Notes: generated from the sequence alone by a model not told the origin. A stretch of 64,000 nt of DNA from Cunninghamia lanceolata (GCA_027924645.1 BSBN01001752.1:11240001-11304000); one strand, 5' to 3'. Counted from the first letter of the stretch, positions 25,278 through 37,896 are shown. Numbers and translations: made by a program.

Positions 25278-26064
25278 TGTTTCAAATATGTGCCTAATCT
25301 GTGTTGTCATTGATGTTAACATATCCTTGTTGTCATTGGTGTCAACTATGTCCCATTCTAGAAGATTTGTATGTTGAGGATATTGAGAAAATTAGCCTCT
25401 CTGGAAGAAACAAGTGAGTTACATATCTCTCTATAAGAGACAGTGAAGACAATACAGTTCAGTGAAGTTGATTGCTCCACATTCCTAGTGAGATGAAGAT
25501 CAGAGTTTGTGGACCAAAGGGCATTGTGAAGGAGTGTCTGAAGTTGCTTCAGTTAAGATTTGAGGGATCCGCATGAAGAATTTGTGAAGTTATGGCCATT
25601 TGAGTAGAACTAGATTTTACAGTTGTTCAGAGGTGACAGAGTAACATAAATCTGGTCTGGATTGATCTGCATTGGAATATTATGATTTATGGGTCTAGAG
25701 GTGTGTTTGGGATGTTGGTGTGTGTCCCCAACTCAAGTGGTTCATGGTTTGGAGGTCCACAAGCAATCTTTCTAGTGTGAAGTCATGACAGTTGGTGTTC
25801 TTGAGTTCCTAGATGAAGGTGCAAGTGTTTCTGGTGATCTGAGGTGGTGCAGTTGTTCCTGTTGATTTCATTGTGCTTGTGGTGGTCTTTGAATCAAGTT
25901 CATGTTGTGTTGGTGGTTCGCATTGAGGATTGAGATCGTGGTTGAAGATTTATCCTTGGGTGTTGTTGTTCTTTCTAGTCTTGGCTGATCGGATGCTTTG
26001 TGTATGTTGCGGATGATCTAAGAGAGGTTCTATGAAGTGTGGCATGTTGCTCGAGGAAGATTTG
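25278..26064 (+). repeat. 3' LTR of forward copia, truncated
   Basis: It matches 19304-20092 and then stops; the remaining 670 bp, including the TATA box, are absent. The sequence from 26065 is unrelated, and the missing part does not reappear downstream in the window. Confidence 0.9.
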
Positions 26065-28697
26065 TGATGCAGGGGCATCTTGCCCTACAATTTGGAATTT
26101 CATCTTTTTGGTTGTTTTTGTTCTTTTTAGCTTTTGGGTGGTGACTCTTCATATTATCTTTGTAAAATATGAATTCTTTCTAAAGCTCATGTCCCTTGCT
26201 GACTAAGTTTTATTTATTTCTAACGACCGTTTCATGGAATTTAATTTTCTACTAACCATGAGGAGGTTGTGGCTGGCGGTTATCAACATTTAGAAAGAAA
26301 TTGAAAAGCCCTCATCATGCATATTAAGGAAGGGACAACTAGCGAATTGGTTTATTACTGTTGGGATGGTCGACTAATTTTAGAAACAACAACAAATTTG
26401 CATTTATCTCCATGATCGTGATTTTTCGCATTAATATTTTGTTGGTGTGCATGGTTGTCTTTCTTCTGCATTCGTCTGCAGGTCGTGGTGTAATGGATGG
26501 TATTGTGACGGTGACTGTTAAATTCTTGGGTGGTTGTTATTATTCTTTGCATGGCTGTAACGTGGAATCAGAGAGAAAAGAAGGTCTAAGGTTGAAAACA
26601 AAAGGAGATGGCCAATAATAATATAAAAGGATGAGGAGGATGCAGATTGAGGAGGTGGCCAGGTAGAAAGAGAATTGACTATTTTTAGGGCTGAGAGAGA
26701 GTTGGGAGAGTTGAACCAGAGAGATCGATGGTTATGAGGGAGCCAATTAACAGAGGAAAGGAGAGTAAAAAGGATGGTCATCGATTGCAGTTAGGGAGGA
26801 ATTAGAGGATAAGAGAATCGGGAGATTTGGTGAGCTAAAGGTTGACAATTCTGAGAAATAAATTTTCTTACAGAAGGGAAGAATTGCCTATCAAGGAAAG
26901 GCCGATGGTGGTTTGAAGAAGTGAAGGTTTTGATCAAGAGCGATAGCTGAAGATGGAGGGTTCTGTAAAGAAAGATTTTGGGTTTGATTGTTAAATCTTT
27001 GCATATGTGTGGCTGATTATATGGTTGATATATGGTCTTGTAATATGTTTAATATAACTGAATAAAGTGTAGAGTGTTGAAACTCTACATTTTGTTTTAG
27101 TCGTAGCAAGGCGCGGGTCTCTTTTGTTTCTATAATGTTTCAAGAAATGATGTAGAAGCCGCCAAGTGTCAAGCCTCAGTTAAAGCCATGGTATTGTTTC
27201 TAACATTAAATTTTGTGCGGAGCACCCCATGTAGCAAATTTTTTCAATGTTTCAAGTTTCAGCTTTTGTGTGGGTGCCGCCACGTGTAGCATGCAGAGAT
27301 AGTCCCTAAGATTCTATGTTTTGTACGGAGCTTGCCGTGTGTCTTTTTGTTTTGTTACGGAGCTTGTTGCGTGTTTTCTTTCCATATTAGGTTTGATGCT
27401 AAGTAAAGATGGATGGTGGGCCATAGTCTGTTTTAGTTTCAAAGGTGCGAAGGATGCCACGTGGTGGTCGCGGAGATAGAGTTATTTTTGGTTATGTCCG
27501 TTTTAGTGAGAAACTTAAAGTTTTTAAAGTGACGCAGGTTGTACCAAGTGTCAGCTTCCGCGGGAGTTTCAAATGTTTTAATATGTTTCAAGAAATGATG
27601 TGGAGGCCGCCACATGTTAGTTAGCGTGCACGCGGAAGATGCCATCTGTCCCAGTTTTCTCCTTTTGAAGGCTAGTGAACACTAAAGGTTGTGGGTCCCA
27701 TTTTTAATATATTTTATAAGGAGTGAGGTGGGTTGTGACAGATGTCATAAGTGGGGGTCTCCCGAGTGTAAAGACACAGTTTTGAGAGATTTGCAGAGGA
27801 AGACACGTAGATAGTACTGAAAGCTGCAGAATGTGACAAGTGTCATTTTCTTGTTGACTTCTGAGAAACAAAGGAGTTTCTCGTTTTGCTGCAGACGCTG
27901 CCATCTATCACAGTAAGCTTTAAGTTTCAAGTATGTAGGTCTCGTCATGTGTCAGTGTCTTATGAAGGAGTTGTGCCTCATATATTTTGCCTCAACCAAT
28001 GAGCTCGCGGGAAAGGGAAGACTGTTGCAGATTTTAAGGATCGTAACCTCTAGAGACTTCTAGTTATCTCCAGTTCTGTTGGGCCATTGGGATTTGGTTG
28101 TTGCAGACAATCTAGAGTCAGATCTTAGGCTATAAATATGTAATATTTGTAATAGATTGATATATAGAAGATACACATAGAATATAGACAGAGATTTATT
28201 ATTTTTGATAGGTTTTGTCAGAATCAAAAGAGAAGTCAGAGACTTTGTTGTGGCCAGTTTATATCATTTTTCCTTTATTTTGTTGTTCTTGATAGAAAAG
28301 TTAATGTACCTGTGCATGTATCTGTGCCTTTTATGTTGGAAAATTAATGAGAAGAACTCAGTTTTGTGCCTTGGTTGATATTATTTGTGTCATTTGCAAA
28401 GTGTCTGATTGTGAGCCTTTGATTATATTCATTCCATCTGATTATGTTAATCATGCAGTATCTTCTCTTTAATATAATTAAATCTTGAGAATAGTTTCAC
28501 TGTGCTTAATTTGAAAGGAATACTTTTACACAGGCACATCACCATAGTTAGGTTTGCTTAATTGTATATGTAATCCTATTAGTTTCTTACCCTTTGCTCA
28601 AAACCCTTTTAAAATAGAGAAGAGCCAGCTTCTTTAAAATATGGAGGTTGTTTCAAGTAGCAAGTTCCACATTCTTGAAACTTCCCTTGTTGGTGTT
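26065..28697 (+). other. Non-coding, possibly an LTR U3 with enhancer repeats
   Basis: No gene is recognised. It starts TGATGCAGGGGCATC (an LTR-like TG with a short hairpin) exactly where the copia LTR is cut. 27110-27980 holds about a dozen spaced, degenerate modules around 'gccgccacgtgtca', two with a true CACGTG. A TATA-like 'ctataaatatg' follows at 28130-28140. A 7-bp-stem hairpin lies at 27067-27086. The order enhancer array, TATA, transcribed leader fits an LTR, but I could not find its right end or a target duplication. Confidence 0.35.
28130..28140 (+). promoter_or_regulatory. TATA-like element downstream of G-box-like array
   Basis: CTATAAATATG follows about 900 bp of repeated 'gccacgtgtc'-type modules. 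Confidence 0.35.
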
Positions 28698-28733
28698 AGA
28701 ACCTGCACAATTTTATACATCAACACATACATT

Positions 28734-28748
28734 AAAGTAGGGGCTAAA
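28734..28748 (+). other. Polypurine tract of gypsy copy 3
   Basis: AAAGTAGGGGCTAAA before TG, one base different from copy 1. About 35 bp upstream also align with copy 1. Confidence 0.55.
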
Positions 28749-29077
28749 TGTAACGTCAGAAAATGTCCCCTTGGGGGCTTTTCCCTCTTTAGGTTTAGCT
28801 CCTGGGTCTTTTGTGTGCATTTAGGACATCTTGCATCATAATTTGGCATCCTGATGGAATGAACCCTAGGTATCATGACAAATGAGGCCTAGGGGGACCC
28901 CTTGAGCTTGATCTCGCCCAAAATACGAGGGGAGGACTTGGGTGCCCACGCCCTAGTCCTGCCCTATTTTAGGGTAGTCCCAATTTTTGGGTGTCAGCTT
29001 GTGATTGTTATTTGGGTCCTATGATGACATAGTAAGTTTGAATTAAGAAAATCTTGGCATGAGTGTTTGTAGTTGCA

Positions 29078-29084
29078 TATAAAA
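29078..29084 (+). promoter_or_regulatory. Upstream TATA box of gypsy copy 3
   Basis: TATAAAA with the same downstream context ('gcatgtttagg') as 3391-3398 in copy 1. It lies about 1.2 kb before the long reading frame. Confidence 0.5.
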
Positions 29085-30294
29085 GCATGTTTAGGCATTC
29101 ATTTGTAAACTAGATTTCAATTAGATGATTACTAGCAAGCTATTGTGTTCTCAAGGTGATTCAAGGATTTCATTGTGTTGTAAGAGCAGATTTGTGTGGT
29201 TTATGTGTTTGTGTTTGCAAATTTGAGCATCCATTCATCATTTAATGAAGAGCATCTTCCTCCCATGAAATCTTCACTACAAGGTGATATTATAATGTGT
29301 TTGTGATCATTATTTCATTTGGTTTTTGCCTTTGCCTCCCTAGGCACACACTCTCTATCTGACAAAAGTGTTCAGAGACTTAAGTGTCCTCCAGGGCTTG
29401 ACTGAGGCAAGCCTCTAAACACCACAACCCCCTCCCAAAGTTTTCATGGTTGCAGGTTATAGGTTGAGGCGCTGGACAAAGTGAAGTTGCCAGGAGGCCA
29501 TGTTGGGGTGTCAGAATTGCAGACCAGTGAAAGAAACAACCACATGGACTTGGGCACCCGCTCATTAGTCCTCAAATTTTCTTGACGAAAAAACCTTTGG
29601 TGCAGCAGAAATAGGTTGCAGATCTTGTTCATAGATCTTGACAAAAAGCAGGGCACTGGACTTGGGCGTCTACTCTTTTGTCCATGACTTTTCTGCCTTG
29701 GAACCCTGAAAACAAGTGCATAGTCATTTGTAATTTTATAGCTTTCTATAGAGGCATTTTCCATTATTCATTTGTTTACTTCCATTTTTGCATAATTAGG
29801 GTTTTGATGGATACTTAAGCATAAGAGAAGGAAAATTGATAATTAAACACCCTAATCCAAGCTTCCTTACATTTGAAAGTGACCAAGGACCTGTTAGTGC
29901 TCTGCCACTCGATCTGAAGGTCCTTGAATGTGTTAGGTGAAAGGAGGATTTAAACACTAAACTAAACAAATCCAATTTTCCCCTAAATAGGAATTATGTT
30001 GTTTTTCATCTTTTGATTCAAATTGTGGAGTATTTAAGTATTTATTGCATGAGTTAGTATAGAATGTGATGTTGTTTATCATTTTATCATGTGATAGATG
30101 CAGTACTTAATAAATTTTTAGACTTGTGCATTTCATGTGTAATCATTTATCACTTAGTTGGATATATATTGATCTCATTTAGCATATGACTTAATGGTAT
30201 AGCAATTAGCTTGATAATCATGCATTTAAAACTTAGGAATTAGGAAAACCGTTCAAAAGCGTCAAGACTTATGAGGTCCAGTCATGCAGGTTAA

Positions 30295-33200
30295 ATGACT
30301 ACAAGAGCCCAAGCCATGAAGTACGAATTCAATGGCATTCCTCTCGAAACCAAGATCTCCTCTAGATGGAAAAACATAGGGGACACTGATCTAGGTCACA
30401 TTGACTTAGATGACTTCAAGACCTGGATATTTGGACCTAATCCAACTTCAAGGGCCAAGAAAGTGAAAGACAGTGGGATTGTAGAGGCTGCTGCCTTCCC
30501 TACTTCAGTCCAATGTGCATAATTAATAGTTGCTTGTGCTGATAGATATGACATAATGACTAGGACAATACAAATTCCCACTGGAGAAGAGATTGCAGAC
30601 CTAAGTCCACCTTCATTGGCAGAAATCTTTGGGATCCCATGGTACCCAGTAATGACTATGCCAGACAAAACAAGTGTAGAAGCAACATATAAGAAAGATA
30701 TGGACACATGTAAGAAACACATAAATGAACAATGGATGAAAAGAAAAAGGTCTTCTCTCATCAAAATCCCTCAAGTCCTATATAGAAGTGATTTTCATGA
30801 TGAGATAGGAGATTTGGTGACCCTACTCGTTAGGATATATGGACTGCCCACAGCATCAACTTTTGAAGGATGGATGTTCCTAGTGATAGAAGAGATAATT
30901 ACTAAAGACACCAAATTCCACTAGGCTCAAATATTGAGTGACAATATGCATGAGGCATTCAACAATTTCAGAGATAAGCAAATATTCAGATGGACCTCTT
31001 ATGTGGTGTATGCATTGGCAAGAAGAAATGAATATGTTAGATGGTTAAAAGTAGGGGTAGTTGGAAATGATGAACAACATCAAATCAAAGTTTATGAATG
31101 CTACACCCAATTGGTGCTATCCCAATCTCTCATCCACTACAAAAGAGTGAATGATGCCTTTACAATGCATATCACCAGACTATTGCAAGGAACTACGGCC
31201 CTTTGGATATCCACTAAAGCCATGAATGAAGTTATGAAATATGAGAGGTGGTACATACAATTCAAGAAATTCACTTATCTAAGGATTCACGGCTTCACCA
31301 GAATGGCCTACAGACTGCCCAGTTATGCCACAGACAAAGTAGTCCTCTTGGAGCTATCAAGGCAGTTGATTACTTGTGTAGAGAAATTGAAACATCTTCA
31401 TAGGACAAATGTCAAGTTCCCTATCTTGTTGGGCAGAGGTAATTATTCATGTGTCTCCTTAGGGGCAGCTGAACATTCAGATACTAAACTCCAACTACTT
31501 AACCTCCATTATCACATAAAGAGAAATCATTTTGATCCAAATAGAGTAATGGAGAGATATGTGAGTAAGAAGTTGTTCCACAGAATGCACCTAGAAGATT
31601 TTTGGGCCAACTGTGTAGATGACTATGAGGTGTTGAAGAGGGCTCATTCAAGATTGTCCTTGGGATTTATAAGGAAGTTCCACATCATAGCAGTCCCAGA
31701 TCAACTTAAAGATGATGAGAATGTAATGCACAGAGGATCATGGGAAGCCTAGTATCATGAACCAATTGATTCCTCTGCCAAATTGGGCTAATGCAGAAGA
31801 AAGTTCCTTAGATGAAGTGATGAAAGAACCAATTAAATTAAGTCATGGGTTAGAAGCCAAGTTGCTATATTAGAGAGACAAGGAGTGTAACTCACATATA
31901 CAGAGCTTGAATCTGAGAAAGAGTCTGGAGATGAAGAAGATACACCTATAGAGATAATAGATGAAGCAAAACATACTCAAGAACCTGCCATGAAATTAGA
32001 CAGTGAGGAGCATGTACCCTTGATAGAGAAAGCTAAAGAAAAGAAAGTGAAAAAGGCTGCTCCAAAGGCATAGAAGAAGGATATGCCTCCTGCAACAAGA
32101 ACAAGGGTATCAAAGAAGAGGGACATGCCTAGTGGACTAGGGGAAGGTTCCAAAACAAAGAAAACTAAATTAAGGACCACTGGCATAACTATAGAAGCCT
32201 CTACTGCTACAACACCTGATAACACTGACTTGCCAAAAACCTCTTCACCCCTTGCTGCTCCAATTGTAAATACTACTACACCTTCTCTTGCTGCTTCGAC
32301 TGCTGCTCCTATTGCCCCTGTTACAATTATCCAAGGAGATATCTCTACTGCCTCCTCATCAGTGATTACTATCTCAACTACCTCGTGCCCATTAACCATA
32401 GATTCAAACACCCCAAGTAGCCCCATTTCTTCCATTGTTGCTTCTTCACTCTCTTCTATTTCCACCATGTCTATGCCTTCCATATCCTCTATTTCACTCC
32501 CCACTTCCTTTTCCTTACCACCTATTTTCTCCATTATTTCACCATCTTTCCCCATGCCTTCTCCTTCCATTACCTTAGCTATTGTCGTTCCCTCTATTCT
32601 ACCAACCACTTCCATTCCACCGACCTTGGGATTCTCTTCGTTTACAAACATGGCATAGGTTAGCTTGTCCTCACTTGCACCAGTCCTATTATCTTCTGTC
32701 CCTAGATCCCAAGTTGCAATAACACAAGGTTCAACTCCTTTGGCCGTAGCATTGCTACCAGGTATAGAAAAGGTATGTGCAGAATTGGGCATTCAAGAAC
32801 AAGGAATCGAGAAGGACACATCTAAAGAGCCCCTTCCTAAAGCAGTGAATGCTGAAGTCATAGAAGTTTCTGAGAGCCTTGTAGAAAAGAACACAACAGA
32901 AATAGTCTTGGGGATTGCTCAGGAAGAGATGTTAGAAAGTTTGAGAAATGTTGAAGATGAAGAAGAGGATACAGACAAGGAATTTGAGCAAGAGCAGAAG
33001 TTGCTCGAGGGGCCACCAAGCACAAATATTGAGAATCGTAATGTTTCTAAAGATTCCTCCTCTACAACACTTGATTGGCTACATAGCAGACTTGCCTATC
33101 AAGAGCCTTAGGTTGAGGTCATGAAATTAGATTTAGATGCTATCCTAGCCAAAGTAGAGAAACCAAAGAAACAAAAAAAGGCTAGGGTGCAATCTAGAAT

Positions 33201-34251
33201 CTATAAGGATGCTACAGGATCCTGAATAGCTAAAGTAGTTGTTCCACCAGCTGATGCAAATAAAAGATGGTTCAGAGATGAAGATTACACTATAGCTACT
33301 ATTGATTTGGGACCTACTACAAGGAGTCAAAAGGTTGATGAATTCAAAGGCTCAGTTTCTTCCATTTTGGAACAATTGAATAAAGATGAACTCACTAAGA
33401 AAGAAATGAAGCAACAGAATGAAGAACTCAGAGCATGTCTACAGTTCTTAATGAAACCTTTGGATTTTGAGGGTGAACCAAGATCAATTCTGACTTTGAT
33501 ATCAAAGGATGAATTGACAAAATTTGATGAAGTCAAGACATTGGCTGTCAGGACTCAGCAATGGTTAGATAAGGTATATCAAGAGGGATGTGAAACAATT
33601 GACTTTATAGCAGAACTCCACAAAAAATTTTGTAAGTTATGGGACTTATGGGAAGAATTGCATGAAGAATGTGACACTTATGATGAATATTATTCTCACA
33701 TGTTTCCACAGGTAAAAGCAATAAGGGATCTGCCTACTAAAATATTATTATCATAAAACATCTTGACAGCTGATAGATTGCATAAAAAGGTGAAATGGTA
33801 CCAGTGATTGAAATTAAGAAAAGAACTCTTTGGTAATGTCAGAGAGGCCTATAAGGTGGCTGATGAGAATATATTATCTTTTATCTATGAAATAAATGAA
33901 TCTCTAAGGGACTTTATAGTGATCAATTTTGATGATCTGGCTCCGTATGATGTGCAAGCTTGTAAGGATAAGTTGCATCAAATAATCTTTGAGCAAACTG
34001 CACAAACTGCCATGAACAAATTGGATAAGGTTAGTGATCTCCGAATGGCTTTCATCACATTTTAGAAGGGCAGAAGAACACTGGAGAAGATGTATATTCA
34101 ATATAGAGAAGAATTGGAGATGTTCAGATACAGAGTGGATCACATTGAGAACCCAGACCCTGCTGACATAAATCCAACATTATCAGCCTGGGTCAACTAC
34201 AACAACAAGAAGGTAGAAGAAGACAAAGTAGGTTTAGATGAAGAGAAATAG
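30295..34251 (+). pseudogene. LTR-borne ORF protein, diverged relative of the giant-element ORF
   Basis: From ATG 30295 to TAG 34249-34251 almost everything lies in one frame (1,318 codons), broken by about a dozen stops; 31750-31870 may have two compensating shifts. Codons 1-490 form a globular region. It aligns with 57450-56060 (minus) in blocks such as the RWYIQF...YLRIHGF stretch near 31250 and the LEDFW...D block near 31594. Residues around 30577-30640 read IPTGEE...LAEIFGIP. The middle (about 32080-32660) is Ser/Thr/Pro-rich after a Lys-rich patch. 33300-34250 is charged and probably coiled coil. Function unknown. The protein is divergent from the giant-LTR version while the frame is kept, which suggests past selection. 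Confidence 0.8.
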
Positions 34252-34560
34252 AATATTTTTCCATATTTTAAGATGTAATCCTGTCACAAATATGTATTGC
34301 TATATTTAGAAGGTCATGTGATGCTATTTTGTCCTTATTATGCCTTGAAAATTGTCTTTTCACTATGTATAGTCAAATGGGTATTCAATTTGTCCAGGTT
34401 CAATGTATATGGAAGTCATTTTCATCCTTTTCCTAAGAGACAAATTGTAATCTGGGAATGCAATATGTTGTTTCAAATGTATTTAATGCTGTCAAATCTG
34501 GGCCGTTAGTGTTGAGTTAATCTTCACCGTTCATTCAAAAACTTAGTATGGCACCTCTCC

Positions 34561-34570
34561 TATATAAAGG
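34561..34570 (+). promoter_or_regulatory. TATA box downstream of the copy 3 ORF
   Basis: TATATAAAGG, followed by a pyrimidine-rich start-like stretch ('ctctcatttgtaag'). It lies 831 bp before the proposed LTR end, so it fits the start of genomic RNA, with the ORF in U3. Confidence 0.55.
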
Positions 34571-35392
34571 GCTGTCATTTCTCTCATTTGTAAGACTCTT
34601 GATGCTGAATTGTTGATGTTCTACCATTTGAGATTAATACAAAGCAAGTTTCTGTAGTGATTCTAAGAATTTGTGTACTTGTGTTATCTATTTGGTTTCA
34701 TGGTTTGCTTCATGATCTACATTAGTTAAATTGTGCTTTTGCAATGTTAATGGTTTGTTAAAGGTATTTTGATGAATGTTCTAAGTCCATACTTTTAGTT
34801 GCTTGTTGATTGTAAGTGACTATGTAAAGTTAGTCTGGACTAATCATTTTGTGCTGAGTTCAATTGCCTTACAATAGTTAAATCATGCCAAAACTAGGTA
34901 TTTAATGAATGCATGCAATCTAAAAATCTTAAGAATCCATAGAAGATAGCATCATTTTCTGTAGTGCTGTAGCAATCAGTTAGCTTGGTTACTCAGGAAA
35001 TTGGTTTAAATTTAGAACATTTGTCTATCATAAACAAATTGTGCATTGTGAATGTCACCTAGGAAACTTCTAAAACCTACTCCTTTTACATTTACTTTTA
35101 AAATCCATTGTTAGTTTAGGTTTTTCAATAGTATTCTATACAGTCATATTAGTTGAAATTATAAAGAGTTTGCATGAACTACTGTCCTAACCTACTCAAT
35201 CTATCAAACTACATGTAAGACCCCTTGTAGGAACAACTAGTACATTCCAACTGAGAAATTCCAAGCAAGCTAAGACCTAGTTGTATTATCCTTGGAGTAG
35301 TCTTACCTAGAGTAGGATACATTTTAAGAGAGGTGTGATCTCAGCAATCATACCTACATTGTTGTGTGCTAAAATCACCATCAACACCAACA

Positions 35393-35979
35393 TGGTAAAG
35401 TCTCTTCAAAGTTAAGTATTTCATATATCCTCTTGATTTCCATTTGTCCGCTCGATGAGGTATTAATCACATTTTAATATGATAACTTTATGTATCCATC
35501 TTTTTGACTTATTGAAGGGAATATGTAATATGTCCTGTCGATAATTGCTAGTGCCTTTGGCTTTTGGGTTGTAAGGGATATTAAAATAGGTCCATTTAAT
35601 AATATTCATTTTGACTTGTTTCATCGGCCCGTCAAGGGGAGCATAATATAACTCTCTTCGATATGGTATTGTCCCTTCGATGTATGTCATATGGGCTTAA
35701 GGATAAATGTAAAATTATTAAGATGGTGACTACGGGAGGTGAAAAAATGGGATTTTAGATAATGAATTTTATTGAAATGGGTACCCTAAGTGGAATAATG
35801 GCCACACATTATTATTGGGGTTGAGATTTTGTGGTAAATTAGGAATTGTTGGTGTTTATAGGACATGTAGATGGGATATTTTGAATGGTAAAATTCTAAG
35901 TGTAAATTCAAATGATAGGATATTTGAGGGGATAACTTAGGCTAATTTTATTAGTCCTAATGCATCCCATGCCTCACAA
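35393..35979. other. No recognisable gene
   Basis: Contains several 'ttcgatrtg/ctcgatgagg'-type words between 35450 and 35690. If 35392 is an LTR end this would be element leader, but no gag follows. Confidence 0.35.
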
Positions 35980-36754
35980 TCTTGCCACGACCTCCCACGA
36001 CCTCCATATCACTGTATCTAACTCATCCATGATCCTCCTCCAGTAAGCCATGTCACCCACCCACCTATAGTGCAAAACTCTTGCGTACATCCAAAAGTAG
36101 GGATGATCTACACTCCTCGCTCGATCACATACTGGTCTTAGCACTGCTATGTGCTCTCATGCCCATATGTGAAATAATGTAACACCACATCCAAGCTACT
36201 AGCTCCTGTTGTACAGATAGTTGTGTAAATCTTTGTACAAGTGTGCCAAAATGCATGAGCCCCATGCAAAACCCCCCTCTCCATCATCCACTCTAGCACG
36301 TCCCCCATCCAATGGTGAAGTTTTGTGCCCTCCTCCCAGGTACCAACATGTACAAAATCAATCTAGATATGAATAGTGGTAATGGGGCATCTGCCTTGAC
36401 CTATGTCAAGTCCAGTTGTGTCCCCTCTATGGGTAGATCATCTGTGAAGACACTCTCCAATGCATGTGTCACCATTTGTAAGTTGTATCATACTAAGGAT
36501 CCATGTATCAGTATCCTCAGTATTCACCATACATCCTCTAGTGTCACAGTCATCTCCCTAGTTGAGAGGAGAAATGAGGTCCTCTCATTGTGCCATCTCT
36601 CAATCAGTGCCATCATCATCGCTATGTGCACTCTGATCTCTGGCATTGTAGCAATCAAAAACATCCTGATCGCCACCAAGAAGTCTTGATCCTCATCAGT
36701 AAGCTGAGGATAGATCCTCATCGTCTGTGGTCTCCTCACCCATGACCGTATCAC
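35980..36754 (-). pseudogene. Plant mobile domain (PMD, aminotransferase-like) fragment
   Basis: The minus strand from 36754 encodes about 76 residues without a stop, including an ERWHNERTSFLLSTREMTVTLEDVW block. This is the classic PMD pattern of a Trp-containing helix, then G/R-E-M-T-x-T-L-x-D-V. After a TGA (TGG expected) the frame continues with the I-P/L-I-x-G equivalent. A frameshift near 36170 leads to YWRRIMDELDTVIWRSW near 36000, matching the YR..LD.L....V.W end of the domain. PMD proteins occur as host genes (MAIN/MAIL type) and inside MULEs and gypsy elements; I see no flanking element ends that decide which. Several stops show it is dead. Confidence 0.72.
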
Positions 36755-37063
36755 CTATGGTCACTCCTGTTCATCATCTTATTTCAACCATTAGTTTTCA
36801 CAACACTAAATCTTTATCCATACTTAGTTGCTTTTGCATTATGTGCAAAAGCGTGCCTTTTCTACCCTCATCCATTTTTCATTCCTATCTCTGACCGATC
36901 ACTGACCAGGGCATCTTTTTATTTCTTTGACACGACGCCACCTTATGGGATGCCATATCAAAGAGGGGCACAATATAGACACTTAATATTCACCATTGCA
37001 TTCTTCATGTCACTACATCACCTTCAGATCATTTCCCACTTAATTATTGAATTTATGTCCTTC
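36755..37063. other. Left flank of the giant element
   Basis: No gene. It continues into 58858 onwards when the giant element is removed, because the CATAT duplication joins the two sides. Confidence 0.7.
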
Positions 37064-37068
37064 CATAT
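37064..37068. other. Target-site duplication, left copy
   Basis: CATAT immediately before TG of the element. An identical CATAT follows the other end at 58853-58857. Confidence 0.93.
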
Positions 37069-37889
37069 TGTTGATCATGATGTTAGTCATAAACAAACAT
37101 ATAATAAAAGTACACATTAACCTTTATTCATCTTGAAAGATATGATGAATTCAGAGAATTCATGATCCCAAGTCTCCGGTGATTAGGTCTTAATCTTCTG
37201 ACGTTACTTAGAGGTTGATGTGTGTTGTTGTTTCCATTTTGGGGCCTTACGTGAATCTCATCTGTGAGATAGTGTTTCCTATAATGATGCTAGACAGATA
37301 ATTATTCTACACAAGATATACTTCAAATAGTGTTTCTATCTTTAAATCTTTGGATGATATCTATCATTTTGACATGCTTTAACCTCAAATATGCTGAATA
37401 TGTTTAGTTATCTACGGGATGTCTGCATATTTGTATTATTTGCTTAAGATTGTCAGTTATTTGCAATTATGATGATGAAATGCTTTGAAATTAAAAGAAA
37501 TTGAAAAGAATACTTCAAACTAATGTTGAACCTTCAGTTATTGAGCCACATACACATCAGATACAGTCATGAAGAGAAGAAATCAAACCATATGTTCACC
37601 AGGACATTCCACAGCTAGATACAGTTAATGCTAACTTCAAAGGAAAAGCATGAAAACAACACATGTAAGTCGATATGCACTCCAAGGGATGCAACAAATC
37701 ACAGCATGTATCAAGAATTCATACACTGATTACTCAAGATTTATGATGTATTGTAATCAAGACAGTCTTCTCATTCATTAAGTATGCAAGAACATATATG
37801 TATACAACAACTTTGAAATAAGCCCTGAATATTTCAGCAAACAAATTCCAATTAAGTTTCGAATGAATAAAAAAAGGCATCCATGCACC

Positions 37890-37896
37890 TTTTATA
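37890..37896 (-). promoter_or_regulatory. TATA box for genomic RNA, 3' LTR copy
   Basis: TATAAAA on the minus strand, 821 bp from the inner LTR end, the same spacing as in the 5' LTR. Confidence 0.6.

Larger units (their letters stand above)
19304..26064 (+). mobile_element. Ty1/copia retrotransposon, 3' LTR truncated
   Basis: The order is 5' LTR, PBS, gag, PR, INT, RT, RNase H, PPT, 3' LTR, which is copia order. It inserted into the RT of the reverse copia. A hand comparison of about 305 bp of the two LTRs gives about 36 differences (12%), mostly transitions. The 3' LTR stops matching at 26064, where 'tgatgcagggg' begins. At least two frameshifts and many stops make it inactive. Confidence 0.93.
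28749..35392 (+). mobile_element. Probable long coding LTR of gypsy copy 3
   Basis: The start (28749-29960) aligns with the LTR starts of copies 1 and 2. The end (35280-35392) resembles the LTR end of copy 1 and stops in CA before a weak TGGTA PBS-like site. In between lies a 1,318-codon frame homologous to the one in the giant LTRs, then a TATA box at 34561-34570, 831 bp before the end; in the giant element this distance is 821 bp. Length 6.6 kb against 6.7 kb in the giant LTRs. The alternative is a short LTR (28749 to about 29461) with the gene internal as an Ogre-type ORF1. No second LTR is visible, so the ends are inferred. Confidence 0.5.

Noticed and set aside
32083..32792. A 271-codon minus-strand frame opposite the copy 3 ORF
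   Set aside because: It is the complement of the Ser/Thr/Pro-rich linker of the real frame and has no recognisable domain.
36312..36689. A 125-codon plus-strand frame
   Set aside because: It is antisense to the plant-mobile-domain fragment, which has clear family motifs on the minus strand.
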